A DNA stretch of 64,000 nucleotides from the NCBI GenBank assembly GCA_916610825.1, contig OU744448.1, forward strand, positions 16,429,936 to 16,493,935, written 5' to 3'. The notes below the pieces were generated by a model. The model made no database searches. It was not told the DNA's origin and saw nothing but the letters and a program-made list of their open reading frames with translations. The translations under genes and the position numbers were made by a program. The number at the start of each line of letters is the position of its first letter. Position 1 is the first letter of the stretch. The stretch comes from Haliclystus octoradiatus. Lineage: Eukaryota; Cnidaria; Staurozoa; Stauromedusae; Haliclystidae. Shown here piece by piece: positions 1 to 11,299 of the stretch.

Positions 1-1091
1 TCCCAAGGGAATTCGAATTTGACAAACACAGCTCAAAATGACCAAAAACAATGCTTAATTCCAAAGGGAATTCGGAATTAACAAAAACAGCTCAAAATGA
101 CCAAAAACAATGCTTAATTCCCAAGGGAATTCGAATTTGATAAAAACAGCTCAAAATGACCAAAAACAATGCTTAATTCTCAAGGGAATTCGAATTTGAC
201 AAAAACAATTCAAAATGACCAAATACATTGCTTAATTCCCAAGGGAATTCGAATTTGATAAAAACAGCTCAAAATGACCAAAAACAATGCTTAAATCCCA
301 AGAGACTTCGAATTTGACAAAAACAGCTCATAATGACCAAAAACAATGCTCAATTCCCAAGGGAATTCGAATTTAACAAAAACAACTCAAAATGACCAAA
401 AACAATGCTTAATTCCCAAGGGAATTCGAATTTGACAAAAACAGCTCAAAATGACCAAAACAATGCTTAATTCCAAAGGGAATTCGGAATTAACAAATAC
501 AGCTCAAAAAGACCAAAAATAATGCTTAATTCCCAAGGAAATTCGAATTTGATAAAAACAGCTCAAAATGACCAAAAACAATGCTTAATTGCCAAGGAAA
601 TTCGAATTTGATAAAAACAATTCAAAATGACCAAATACATTGCTTAATTCCAAAGGGAAATCGGAATTAACAAAAACAGCTCAAAATGACCAAAAACATT
701 GCTTAAGTCCTAAGGGAATTCGAATTTGACAACAACAGCTCAAAATGACCAAAAACAATGCTTAAATCCCAAGGGGATTCGAATTTGATAAAAACAGCTC
801 AAAATGACCAAAAACAATGCTTAAATCCGAAGGGAATTCGAATTTGATGAAAACAACTCGAAATGACCAAAAAAAATGCTTAATTCCAAAGGGAATTTGG
901 AATTAACAAAAACAGTTCAAAAAGACCAAAAACAATGCTTAATTGCCAAGGAAATTCGAATTTGATAAAAACAGCTCAAAATGACCAAAAACAATGTTTG
1001 ATTCCCAAGAAAATTCGAATTTGACAAAAACAACTCAAAATGTCCAAATACAATGCTTAATTCCCAAGAGAATTCGAATTTGACAAAAAAA
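1..1091 (+). repeat. Partial type-B-like HOR segment at window start
   Basis: About 18.5 monomers precede the first GGTCTC marker. Order from the left: an ACAAACACAG monomer, a CGGAATTAAC monomer, canonical and CTCAAG/CAATTC types, the AGAGACTT type, a 58-bp monomer near 450-470, and the AACAAATACAG type at 491. Then follow the TAAGTCCTAAGG, GGGGATTCG and AAATCCGAAGG types that close the shared boundary block. The left end of the unit lies outside the window. A rare AAGAAAATTC variant at about 1,004 also appears near 48,289 and 51,060. Confidence 0.75.
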
Positions 1092-1414
1092 GGTCTCAAA
1101 ATGACCAAAAACAATGCTTAATTCCAAAGGGAATTCGGAATTAACAAAAACAGCTCAAAATGACCAAAAACAATGCTGAATTCCTAAGGGAATTCGAATT
1201 TGACAAAAACAGCTCATAATGACCAAAAACAATGCTGAATTCCCAAGGGAATTCGAATTTAACAAAAACAGCTCAAAATGACCAAAAACAATGCTTAATT
1301 CCCAAGGGAAATTGAATTTGACAAAAACAGCTCAAAATGACCAAAAACAATGCTCAATTCTCAAGGGAATTCGAATTTAAGAAAAACAGCTCAAAATGAC
1401 CAAAAACAATGCTT

Positions 1415-1430
1415 AATTCCCAAGGGAATT
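1415..1430. repeat. Inverted repeat (dyad) of the monomer, example copy
   Basis: AATTCCC and GGGAATT are perfect 7-bp inverted arms around a 2-bp AA spacer. The dyad recurs in every monomer that keeps the CCCAAGGGAATT form, so hundreds of copies are spaced at multiples of 59 bp. Several monomer types break it (CCAAAG, CTCAAG, CCTAAG, GGAAATC). A protein-binding site or a cruciform-prone element is possible; neither is shown by the sequence. Confidence 0.8.
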
Positions 1431-1436
1431 CGAATT
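1427..1436. repeat. 10-bp palindrome of the monomer, example copy
   Basis: AATTCGAATT is a perfect 10-bp palindrome that shares its first AATT with the right arm of the dyad just before it. It carries the only CpG of the monomer, so it is the only symmetric CG methylation site per unit. It is kept in most GAC and GAT monomer types and lost in the CGGAATTAAC and CGCAATTAAC types. Confidence 0.8.
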
Positions 1437-1440
1437 TGAC

Positions 1441-1465
1441 AAAAACAGCTCAAAATGACCAAAAA
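1441..1465 (+). other. Phased A-tracts, predicted DNA bend (example copy)
   Basis: Three A-tracts, A5 at 1,441-1,445, A4 at 1,452-1,455 and A5 at 1,461-1,465, have centres about 10 bp apart, close to one helical turn. Phased A-tracts of this kind are known to bend DNA, so the monomer is probably intrinsically curved. The pattern repeats in nearly all monomers. The bend is inferred from spacing, not measured. Confidence 0.6.
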
Positions 1466-2202
1466 CAATGCTTAATTCTCAAGGGAATTCGAATTTGACA
1501 AAAACAATTCAAAATGACCAAATACATTGCTTAATTCCAAAGGGAAATCGGAATTAACAAAAACAGCTCAAAATGACCAAAAACAATGCTTAAGTCCTAA
1601 GGGAATTCGAATTTGACAACAACAGCTCAAAATGACCAAAAACAATGCTTAAATCCCAAGGGAATTCGAATTTGATAAAAACAGCTCAAAATGACCAAAA
1701 ACAATGCTTAATTCCCAAGGGAATTCGAATTTGACAAAAACAGCTCAAAATGACCAAAAACAATGCTTAATTCCCAAGGGAATTCGAATTTGACAAACAC
1801 AGCTCAAAATGACCAAAAACAATGCTTAATTCCAAAGGGAATTCGCAATTAACAAAAACAGCTCAAAATGACCAAAAACAATGCTTAATTCTCAAGGGAA
1901 TTCGAATTTGACAAAAACAATTCAAAATGACCAAATACATTGCTTAATTCCCAAGGGAATTCGAATTTGATAAAAACAGCTCAAAATGACCAAAAACAAT
2001 GCTTAAATCCCAAGAGACTTCGAATTTGACAAAAACAGCTCATAATGACCAAAAACAATGCTCAATTCCCAAGGGAATTCGAATTTAACAAAAACAACTC
2101 AAAATGACCAAAAACAATGCTTAATTCCCAAGGGAATTCGAATTTGACAAAAACAGCTCAAAATGACCAAAACAATGCTTAATTCCAAAGGGAATTCGGA
2201 AT

Positions 2203-3381
2203 TAACAAATACAGCTCAAAAAGACCAAAAATAATGCTTAATTCCCAAGGAAATTCGAATTTGATAAAAACAGCTCAAAATGACCAAAAACAATGCTGAA
2301 TTCCCAAGGGAATTCGAATTTGACAAAAACAGCTCATAATGACCAAAAACAATGCTCAATTCCCAAGGGAATTCGAATTTAACAAAAACAGCTCAAAATG
2401 ACCAAAAACATTGCTTAATTCCCAAAAGAATTCGAATTTGACAAAAACAGCTCAAAATGACCAAAAACAATGCTTAATTCCAAAGGGAATTCGGAATTAA
2501 CAAAAACAGCTCAAAATGACCAAAAACAATGCTGAATTCCCAAGGGAATTCGAATTTGACAAAAACAGCTCATAATGACCAAAAACAATGCTCAATTCCC
2601 AAGGGAATTCTAATTTAACAAAAACAGTTCAAAATGACCAAAAACAATGCTTAATTCCCAAGGGAATTCGAATTTGACAAAAACAGCTCAAAATGACCAA
2701 ATACAATGCTTAATTCACAAGGGAATTCGAATGTGATAAAAACAGCTCAAAATGACAAAAAACATTGCTTAATTCCCAAGGGAAATCGAAATTGACAAAA
2801 ACAACTCAAAATGACCAAATACAATGCTTAATTCCCAAGGGAATTCGAATTTGATAAAAACAGCTCAAAATAACCAAAAACAATGCTTAATTCCCAAGGG
2901 AATTCGAATTTGACAAACACAGCTCAAAATGACCAAAAACAATGCTTAATTCCAAAGGGAATTCGGAATTAACAAAAACAGCTCAAAATGACCAAAAACA
3001 ATGCTTAATTCCCAAGGGAATTCGAATTTGACAAACACAGCTCAAAATGACCAAAAACAATGCTTAATTCTCAAGGGAATTCGAATTTGACAAAAACAAT
3101 TCAAAATGACCAAATACATTGCTTAATTCCCAAGGGAATTCGAATTTGATAAATACAGCTCAAAATGACCAAAAACAATGCTTAAATCCCAAGAGACTTC
3201 GAATTTGACAAAAACAGCTCATAATGACCAAAAACAATGCTCAATTCCCAAGGGAATTCGAATTTAACAAAAACAACTCAAAATGACCAAAAACAATGCT
3301 TAATTCCCAAGGGAATTCGAATTTGACAAAAACAGCTCAAAATGACCAAAACAATGCTTAATTCCAAAGGGAATTCGGAAT
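2203..3381 (+). repeat. 20-monomer sub-repeat, copy 1 (1,179 bp)
   Basis: Starts at an AACAAATACAG monomer and ends before the next. Diagnostic order: GGAAATTCGAATTTGAT, GCTGAATTCCC with CATAATG, GCTCAATTCCC with TTTAAC, AAAGAATTC, CTAATTTAAC, GAATGTGAT, AAATTGAC, ACAAACACAG, CTCAAG/CAATTC, AGAGACTT and a 58-bp monomer. It lacks the CTTAAAATG monomer of the next two copies, which explains the 59-bp difference. It also has a second ACAAACACAG monomer where copy 3 and the type-B units have CCCAATGG. Confidence 0.75.
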
Positions 3382-4619
3382 TAACAAATACAGCTCAAAA
3401 AGACCAAAAATAATGCTTAATTCCCAAGGAAATTCGAATTTGATAAAAACAGCTCAAAATGACCAAAAACAATGCTGAATTCCCAAGGGAATTCGAATTT
3501 GACAAAAACAGCTCATAATGACCAAAAACAATGCTCAATTCCCAAGGGAATTCGAATTTAACAAAAACAGCTCAAAATGACCAAAAACAATGCTTAATTC
3601 CCAAGGGAATTTGAATTTGATAAAAACAGCTTAAAATGACCAAAAACATTGCTTAATTCCCAAAAGAATTCGAATTTGACAAAAACAGCTCAAAATGACC
3701 AAAAACAATGCTTAATTCCAAAGGGAATTCGGAATTAACAAAAACAGCTCAAAATGACCAAAAACAATGCTGAATTCCCAAGGGAATTCGAATTTGACAA
3801 AAACAGCTCATAATGACCAAAAACAATGCTCAATTCCCAAGGGAATTCTAATTTAACAAAAACAGTTCAAAATGACCAAAAACAATGCTTAATTCCCAAG
3901 GGAATTCGAATTTGACAAAAACAGCTCAAAATGACCAAATACAATGCTTAATTCACAAGGGAATTCGAATGTGATAAAAACAGCTCAAAATGACAAAAAA
4001 CATTGCTTAATTCCCAAGGGAAATCGAAATTGACAAAAACAACTCAAAATGACCAAATACAATGCTTAATTCCCAAGGGAATTCGGAATTAACAAAAACA
4101 GCTCAAAATAACCAAAAACAATGCTTAATTCCCAAGGGAATTCGAATTTGACAAACACAGCTCAAAATGACCAAAAACAATGCTTAATTCCAAAGGGAAT
4201 TCGGAATTAACAAAAACAGCTCAAAATGACCAAAAACAATGCTTAATTCCCAATGGAATTCGAATTTGATAAAAACAGCTCAAAATGACCAAAAACAATG
4301 CTTAATTCTCAAGGGAATTCGAATTTGACAAAAACAATTCAAAATGACCAAATACATTGCTTAATTCCCAAGGGAATTCGAATTTGATAAATACAGCTCA
4401 AAATGACCAAAAACAATGCTTAAATCCCAAGAGACTTCGAATTTGACAAAAACAGCTCATAATGACCAAAAACAATGCTCAATTCCCAAGGGAATTCGAA
4501 TTTAACAAAAACAACTCAAAATGACCAAAAACAATGCTTAATTCCCAAGGGAATTCGAATTTGACAAAAACAGCTCAAAATGACCAAAACAATGCTTAAT
4601 TCCAAAGGGAATTCGGAAT
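3382..4619 (+). repeat. 21-monomer sub-repeat, copy 2 (1,238 bp)
   Basis: Same order as the preceding copy, with one extra monomer carrying GGAATTTGAATTTGATAA and CAGCTTAAAATG near 3,600-3,655. The same 1,238-bp spacing of marker monomers recurs at 13,296-14,534, which shows that this 21-mer is a standing amplification unit of the array. Confidence 0.75.
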
Positions 4620-5345
4620 TAACAAATACAGCTCAAAAAGACCAAAAATAATGCTTAATTCCCAAGGAAATTCGAATTTGATAAAAACAGCTCAAAATGA
4701 CCAAAAACAATGCTGAATTCCCAAGGGAATTCGAATTTGACAAAAACAGCTCATAATGACCAAAAACAATGCTCAATTCCCAAGGGAATTCGAATTTAAC
4801 AAAAACAGCTCAAAATGACCAAAAACAATGCTTAATTCCCAAGGGAATTTGAATTTGATAAAAACAGCTTAAAATGACCAAAAACATTGCTTAATTCCCA
4901 AAAGAATTCGAATTTGACAAAAACAGCTCAAAATGACCAAAAACAATGCTTAATTCCAAAGGGAATTCGGAATTAACAAAAACAGCTCAAAATGACCAAA
5001 AACAATGCTGAATTCCCAAGGGAATTCGAATTTGACAAAAACAGCTCATAATGACCAAAAACAATGCTCAATTCCCAAGGGAGTTCTAATTTAACAAAAA
5101 CAGTTCAAAATGACCAAAAACAATGCTTAATTCCCAAGGGAATTCGAATTTGACAAAAACAGCTCAAAATGACCAAATACAATGCTTAATTCACAAGGGA
5201 ATTCGAATGTGATAAAAACAGCTCAAAATGACAAAAAACATTGCTTAATTCCCAAGGGAAATCGAAATTGACAAAAACAACTCAAAATGACCAAATACAA
5301 TGCTTAATTCCCAAGGGAATTCGGAATTAACAAAACTGCTCAAAA
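4620..5345 (+). repeat. Sub-repeat copy 3, continuing into the B-unit tail
   Basis: The third copy keeps the order through the AAATTGAC monomer. It then carries a short monomer with AACTGCTC (about 5,330-5,342) followed by the type-B tail instead of closing the 21-mer. A GGGAGTTCTAATT variant near 5,080 is shared with the copies near 8,505 and 14,995. Confidence 0.65.
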
Positions 5346-6104
5346 TGACCAAAAACAATGCTTAATTCCAAAGGAAATTCAAATTTGATAAAAACAGCTC
5401 AAAATAACCAAAAACAATGCTTAATTCCCAAGGGAATTCGAATTTGACAAACACAGCTCAAAATGACCAAAAACAATGCTTAATTCCAAAGGGAATTCGG
5501 AATTAACAAAAACAGCTCAAAATGACCAAAAACAATGCTTAATTCCCAATGGAATTCGAATTTGATAAAAACAGCTCAAAATGACCAAAAACAATGCTTA
5601 ATTCTCAAGGGAATTCGAATTTGACAAAAACAATTCAAAATGACCAAATACATTGCTTAATTCCAAAGGGAAATCGGAATTAACAAAAACAGCTCAAAAT
5701 GACCAAAAACATTGCTTAAGTCCTAAGGGAATTCGAATTTGACAACAACAGCTCAAAATGACCAAAAACAATGCTTAAATCCCAAGGGGATTCGAATTTG
5801 ATAAAAACAGCTCAAAATGACCAAAAACAATGCTTAAATCCGAAGGGAATTCGAATTTGATGAAAACAACTCGAAATGACCAAAAAAAATGCTTAATTCC
5901 AAAGGGAATTTGGAATTAACAAAAACAGTTCAAAAAGACCAAAAACAATGCTTAATTGCCAAGGAAATTCGAATTTGATAAAAACAGCTCAAAATGACCA
6001 AAAACAATGTTTGATTCCCAAGGGAATTCGAATTTGACAAAAACAACTCAAAATGTCCAAATACAATGCTTAATTCCCAAGAGAATTCGAATTTGACAAA
6101 AAAA

Positions 6105-9100
6105 GGTCTCAAAATGACCAAAAACAATGCTTAATTCCAAAGGGAATTCGGAATTAACAAAAACAGCTCAAAATGACCAAAACAATGCTGAATTCCTAAG
6201 GGAATTCGAATTTGACAAAAACAGCTCATAATGACCAAAAACAATGCTGAATTCCCAAGGGAATTCGAATTTAACAAAAACAGCTCAAAATGACCAAAAA
6301 CAATGCTTAATTCCCAAGGGAATTCGAATTTGACAAAAACAGCTCAAAATGACCAAAAACAATGCTTAATTCTCAAGGGAATTCGAATTTGACAAAAACA
6401 ATTCAAAATGACCAAATACATTGCTTAATTCCAAAGGGAAATCGGAATTAACAAAAACAGCTCAAAATGACCAAAAACAATGCTTAAGTCCTAAGGGAAT
6501 TCGAATTTGACAACAACAGCTCAAAATGACCAAAAACAATGCTTAAATCCCAAGGGAATTCGAATTTGATAAAAACAGCTCAAAATGACCAAAAACAATG
6601 CTTAATTCCCAAGGGAATTCGAATTTGACAAAAACAGCTCAAAATGACCAAAAACAATGCTTAATTCTCAAGGGAATTCGAATTTGACAAAAACAGCTCA
6701 AAATGACCAAAAACAATGCTTAATTCCCAAGGGAATTTGAATTTGATAAAAACAGCTTAAAATGACCAAAAACATTGCTTAATTCCCAAAAGAATTCGAA
6801 TTTGACAAAAACAGCTCAAAATGACCAAAAACAATGCTTAATTCCAAAGGGAATTCGGAATTAACAAAAACAGCTCAAAATGACCAAAAACAATGCTGAA
6901 TTCCCAAGGGAATTCGAATTTGACAAAAACAGCTCATAATGACCAAAAACAATGCTCAATTCCCAAGGGAATTCGAATTTAACAAAAACAGCTCAAAATG
7001 ACCAAAAACAATGCTTAATTCCCAAGGGAATTTGAATTTGATAAAAACAGCTTAAAATGACCAAAAACATTGCTTAATTCCCAAAAGAATTCGAATTTGA
7101 CAAAAACAGCTCAAAATGACCAAAAACAATGCTTAATTCCAAAGGGAATTCGGAATTAACAAAAACAGCTCAAAATGACCAAAAACAATGCTGAATTCCC
7201 AAGGGAATTCGAATTTGACAAAAACAGCTCATAATGACCAAAAACAATGCTCAATTCCCAAGGGAATTCTAATTTAACAAAAACAGTTCAAAATGACCAA
7301 AAACAATGCTTAATTCCCAAGGGAATTCGAATTTGACAAAAACAGCTCAAAATGACCAAATACAATGCTTAATTCACAAGGGAATTCGAATGTGATAAAA
7401 ACAGCTCAAAATGACAAAAAACATTGCTTAATTCCCAAGGGAAATCGAAATTGACAAAAACAACTCAAAATGACCAAATACAATGCTTAATTCCCAAGGG
7501 AATTCGAATTTGATAAAAACAGCTCAAAATAACCAAAAACAATGCTTAATTCCCAAGGGAATTCGAATTTGACAAACACAGCTCAAAATGACCAAAAACA
7601 ATGCTTAATTCCAAAGGGAATTCGGAATTAACAAAAACAGCTCAAAATGACCAAAAACAATGCTTAATTCCCAATGGAATTCGAATTTGATAAAAACAGC
7701 TCAAAATGACCAAAAACAATGCTTAATTCTCAAGGGAATTCGAATTTGACAAAAACAATTCAAAATGACCAAATACATTGCTTAATTCCCAAGGGAATTC
7801 GAATTTGATAAAAACAGCTCAAAATGACCAAAAACAATGCTTAAATCCCAAGAGACTTCGAATTTGACAAAAACAGCTCATAATGACCAAAAACAATGCT
7901 CAATTCCCAAGGGAATTCGAATTTAACAAAAACAACTCAAAATGACCAAAAACAATGCTTAATTCCCAAGGGAATTCGAATTTGACAAAAACAGCTCAAA
8001 ATGACCAAAACAATGCTTAATTCCAAAGGGAATTCGGAATTAACAAATACAGCTCAAAAAGACCAAAAATAATGCTTAATTCCCAAGGGAATTCGAATTT
8101 GATAAAAACAGCTCAAAATGACCAAAAACAATGCTGAATTCCCAAGGGAATTCGAATTTGACAAAAACAGCTCATAATGACCAAAAACAATGCTCAATTC
8201 CCAAGGGAATTCGAATTTAACAAAAACAGCTCAAAATGACCAAAAACAATGCTTAATTCCCAAGGGAATTTGAATTTGATAAAAACAGCTTAAAATGACC
8301 AAAAACATTGCTTAATTCCCAAAAGAATTCGAATTTGACAAAAACAGCTCAAAATGACCAAAAACAATGCTTAATTCCAAAGGGAATTCGGAATTAACAA
8401 AAACAGCTCAAAATGACCAAAAACAATGCTGAATTCCCAAGGGAATTCGAATTTGACAAAAACAGCTCATAATGACCAAAAACAATGCTCAATTCCCAAG
8501 GGAGTTCTAATTTAACAAAAACAGTTCAAAATGACCAAAAACAATGCTTAATTCCCAAGGGAATTCGAATTTGACAAAAACAGCTCAAAATGACCAAATA
8601 CAATGCTTAATTCACAAGGGAATTCGAATGTGATAAAAACAGCTCAAAATGACAAAAAACATTGCTTAATTCCCAAGGGAAATCGAAATTGACAAAAACA
8701 ACTCAAAATGACCAAATACAATGCTTAATTCCCAAGGGAATTCGGAATTAACAAAACTGCTCAAAATGACCAAAAACAATGCTTAATTCCAAAGGAAATT
8801 CGAATTTGATAAAAACAGCTCAAAATAACCAAAAACAATGCTTAATTCCCAAGGGAATTCGAATTTGACAAACACAGCTCAAAATGACCAAAAACAATGC
8901 TTAATTCCAAAGGGAATTCGGAATTAACAAAAACAGCTCAAAATGACCAAAAACAATGCTTAATTCCCAATGGAATTCGAATTTGATAAAAACAGCTCAA
9001 AATGACCAAAAACAATGCTTAATTCTCAAGGGAATTCGAATTTGACAAAAACAATTCAAAATGACCAAATACATTGCTTAATTCCAAAGGGAAATCGGAA

Positions 9101-9525
9101 TTAACAAAAACAGCTCAAAATGACCAAAAACATTGCTTAAGTCCTAAGGGAATTCGAATTTGACAACAACAGCTCAAAATGACCAAAAACAATGCTTAAA
9201 TCCCAAGGGGATTCGAATTTGATAAAAACAGCTCAAAATGACCAAAAACAATGCTTAAATCCGAAGGGAATTCGAATTTGATGAAAACAACTCGAAATGA
9301 CCAAAAAAAATGCTTAATTCCAAAGGGAATTTGGAATTAACAAAAACAGTTCAAAAAGACCAAAAACAATGCTTAATTGCCAAGGAAATTCGAATTTGAT
9401 AAAAACAGCTCAAAATGACCAAAAACAATGTTTGATTCCCAAGGGAATTCGAATTTGACAAAAACAACTCAAAATGTCCAAATACAATGCTTAATTCCCA
9501 AGAGAATTCGAATTTGACAAAAAAA
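6105..9525 (+). repeat. Type-B derivative: 58 monomers, 3,421 bp
   Basis: Bounded by GGTCTC at 6,105 and 9,526. After the shared block it contains a CTCAAGGGAATTCGAATTTGACAA monomer with an ordinary CAGCTC near 6,665-6,720, then a jump into the CTTAAAATG/AAAGAATTC part (near 6,720). That part occurs again near 7,030 and 8,265. The tail from the AACTGCTC monomer (about 8,755) onwards matches the type-B tail. The piece from about 6,895 is the left end of a large duplication repeated near 13,388. Confidence 0.75.
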
Positions 9526-11299
9526 GGTCTCAAAATGACCAAAAACAATGCTTAATTCCAAAGGGAATTCGGAATTAACAAAAACAGCTCAAAATGACCA
9601 AAAACAATGCTGAATTCCTAAGGGAATTCGAATTTGACAAAAACAGCTCATAATGACCAAAAACAATGCTGAATTCCCAAGGGAATTCGAATTTAACAAA
9701 AACAGCTCAAAATGACCAAAAACAATGCTTAATTCCCAAGGGAAATTGAATTTGACAAAAACAGCTCAAAATGACCAAAAACAATGCTCAATTCTCAAGG
9801 GAATTCGAATTTAAGAAAAACAGCTCAAAATGACCAAAAACAATGCTTAATTCCCAAGGGAATTCGAATTTGACAAAAACAGCTCAAAATGACCAAAAAC
9901 AATGCTTAATTCTCAAGGGAATTCGAATTTGACAAAAACAATTCAAAATGACCAAATACATTGCTTAATTCCAAAGGGAAATCGGAATTAACAAAAACAG
10001 CTCAAAATGACCAAAAACAATGCTTAAGTCCTAAGGGAATTCGAATTTGACAACAACAGCTCAAAATGACCAAAAACAATGCTTAAATCCCAAGGGAATT
10101 CGAATTTGATAAAAACAGCTCAAAATGACCAAAAACAATGCTTAATTCCCAAGGGAATTCGAATTTGACAAAAACAGCTCAAAATGACCAAAAACAATGC
10201 TTAATTCCAAAGGGAATTCGCAATTAACAAAAACAGCTCAAAATGACCAAAAACAATGCTTAATTCCAAAGGGAATTCGCAATTAACAAAAACATCTCAA
10301 AATGACCAAAAACAATGCTTAATTCTCAAGGGAATTCGAATTTGACAAAAACAATTCAAAATGACCGAATACATTGCTTAATTCCCAAGGGAATTCGAAT
10401 TTGATAAAAACAGCTCAAAATGACCAAAAACAATGCTTAAATCCCAAAAGACTTCGAATTTGACAAAAACAGCTCATAATGACCAAAAACAATGCTCAAT
10501 TCCCAAGGGAATTCGAATTTGAAAAAAACAGCTCAAAATGACCAAATACAATGCTTAATTCACAAGGGAATTCGAATTTGATAAAAACAGCTCAAAATGA
10601 CAAAAAACATTGCTTAATTCCCAAGGGAAATCGAATTTGACAAAAACAACTCAAAATGACCAAACACAATGCTTAATTTCCAAGGAAATTCGGAATTAAC
10701 AAAAACAGCTCAAAGTGACCAAAAACAATGTTTGATTCCCAAGGGAATTCGAATTTGACAAAAACAACTCAAAATGTCCAAATACAATGCTTAATTCCCA
10801 AGAGAATTCGAATTTGACAAAAAAAGGTCTCAAAATGACCAAAAACAATGCTTAATTCCAAAGGGAATTCGGAATTAACAAAAACAGCTCAAAATGACCA
10901 AAAACAATGCTGAATTCCTAAGGGAATTCGAATTTGACAAAAACAGCTCATAATGACCAAAAACAATGCTGAATTCCCAAGGGAATTCGAATTTAACAAA
11001 AACAGCTCAAAATGACCAAAAACAATGCTTAAATCCGAAGGGAATTCGAATTTGATGAAAACAACTCGAAATGACCAAAAAAAATGCTTAATTCCAAAGG
11101 GAATTTGGAATTAACAAAAACAGTTCAAAAAGACTAAAAATAATGCTTAATTGCCAAGGAAATTCGAATTTGATAAAAACAGCTCAAAATGACCAAAAAC
11201 AATGTTTGATTCCCAAGGGAATTCGAATTTGACAAAAACAACTCAAAATGTCCAAATACAATGCTTAATTCCCAAGAGAATTCGAATTTGACAAAAAAA
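9526..11299 (+). repeat. Type-A HOR, complete copy (30 monomers, 1,774 bp)
   Basis: Reading from the GGTCTC marker, the monomers follow the type-A order: CGGAATTAAC; CCTAAGG with CATAATG; TTTAAC; GGAAATTG; TTTAAGAA; canonical; CTCAAG/CAATTC; GAAATCGG; TAAGTCC; TGATAA; canonical; two CGCAATTAAC; GACCGAATAC; TGATAA; AAAAGACTT; TTTGAAAAAA; GACAAAAAACATTG; AAACACAATG; CAAAGTGACC; ATGTCC; second GGTCTC at 10,826; three shared monomers; AAATCCGAAGG; GGAATTTGG; TTGCCAAGG; ATGTCC; GGTCTC. Two marker insertions add 4 bp to 30 x 59. Local changes include CATCTC near 10,293 and GACTAAAAATAATG near 11,133. Confidence 0.85.

Larger units (their letters stand above)
1415..1473 (+). repeat. Representative consensus monomer (59 bp)
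   Basis: This copy has the majority base at essentially every position and serves as the reference monomer. Composition is 27 A, 12 T, 12 C and 8 G. Positions 1-22 of the monomer hold two overlapping inverted repeats, positions 27-51 hold three A-tracts, and the last nine bases are ACAATGCTT. It has one EcoRI site (GAATTC, monomer 12-17) overlapping one TTCGAA site (15-20), and a single CpG inside TTCGAA. Most diagnostic variation between monomer types falls at monomer 1-12 (CCCAAG, CCAAAG, CTCAAG, CACAAG, CCTAAG), 17-26 (CGAATTTGAC, CGGAATTAAC, CGCAATTAAC, TGATAA) and in the CAGCTC and GACCAAAAAC blocks. Confidence 0.9.
1092..6104 (+). repeat. Expanded type-B HOR: 85 monomers, 5,013 bp
   Basis: The block runs between successive GGTCTC markers at 1,092 and 6,105. 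It begins with the shared 11-monomer block and ends with the shared boundary block. Its length equals the 2,596-bp type-B unit plus 1,179 and 1,238 bp, which are the two spacings of the AACAAATACAG monomer inside it (2,203, 3,382 and 4,620). I read it as one type-B unit whose central 20- to 21-monomer part has been amplified to three copies. Confidence 0.8.

Noticed and set aside
917..1114. Minus-strand open frames of about 62-69 codons, recurring at 5,930, 9,351, 11,134, 15,845, 17,628, 24,356, 24,594, 26,130, 29,379, 32,273, 33,748, 39,526, 48,202, 50,973, 53,569, 56,757, 58,531 and 60,305
   Set aside because: They start at TTG, not ATG, and consist of about 3.3 satellite monomers read through. 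Because 59 is not a multiple of three, each monomer shifts the frame and the same residue blocks reappear. They are open only where the GGTCTC and neighbouring variants remove stops. The copy at 33,748 differs merely because one A is missing near 33,920.
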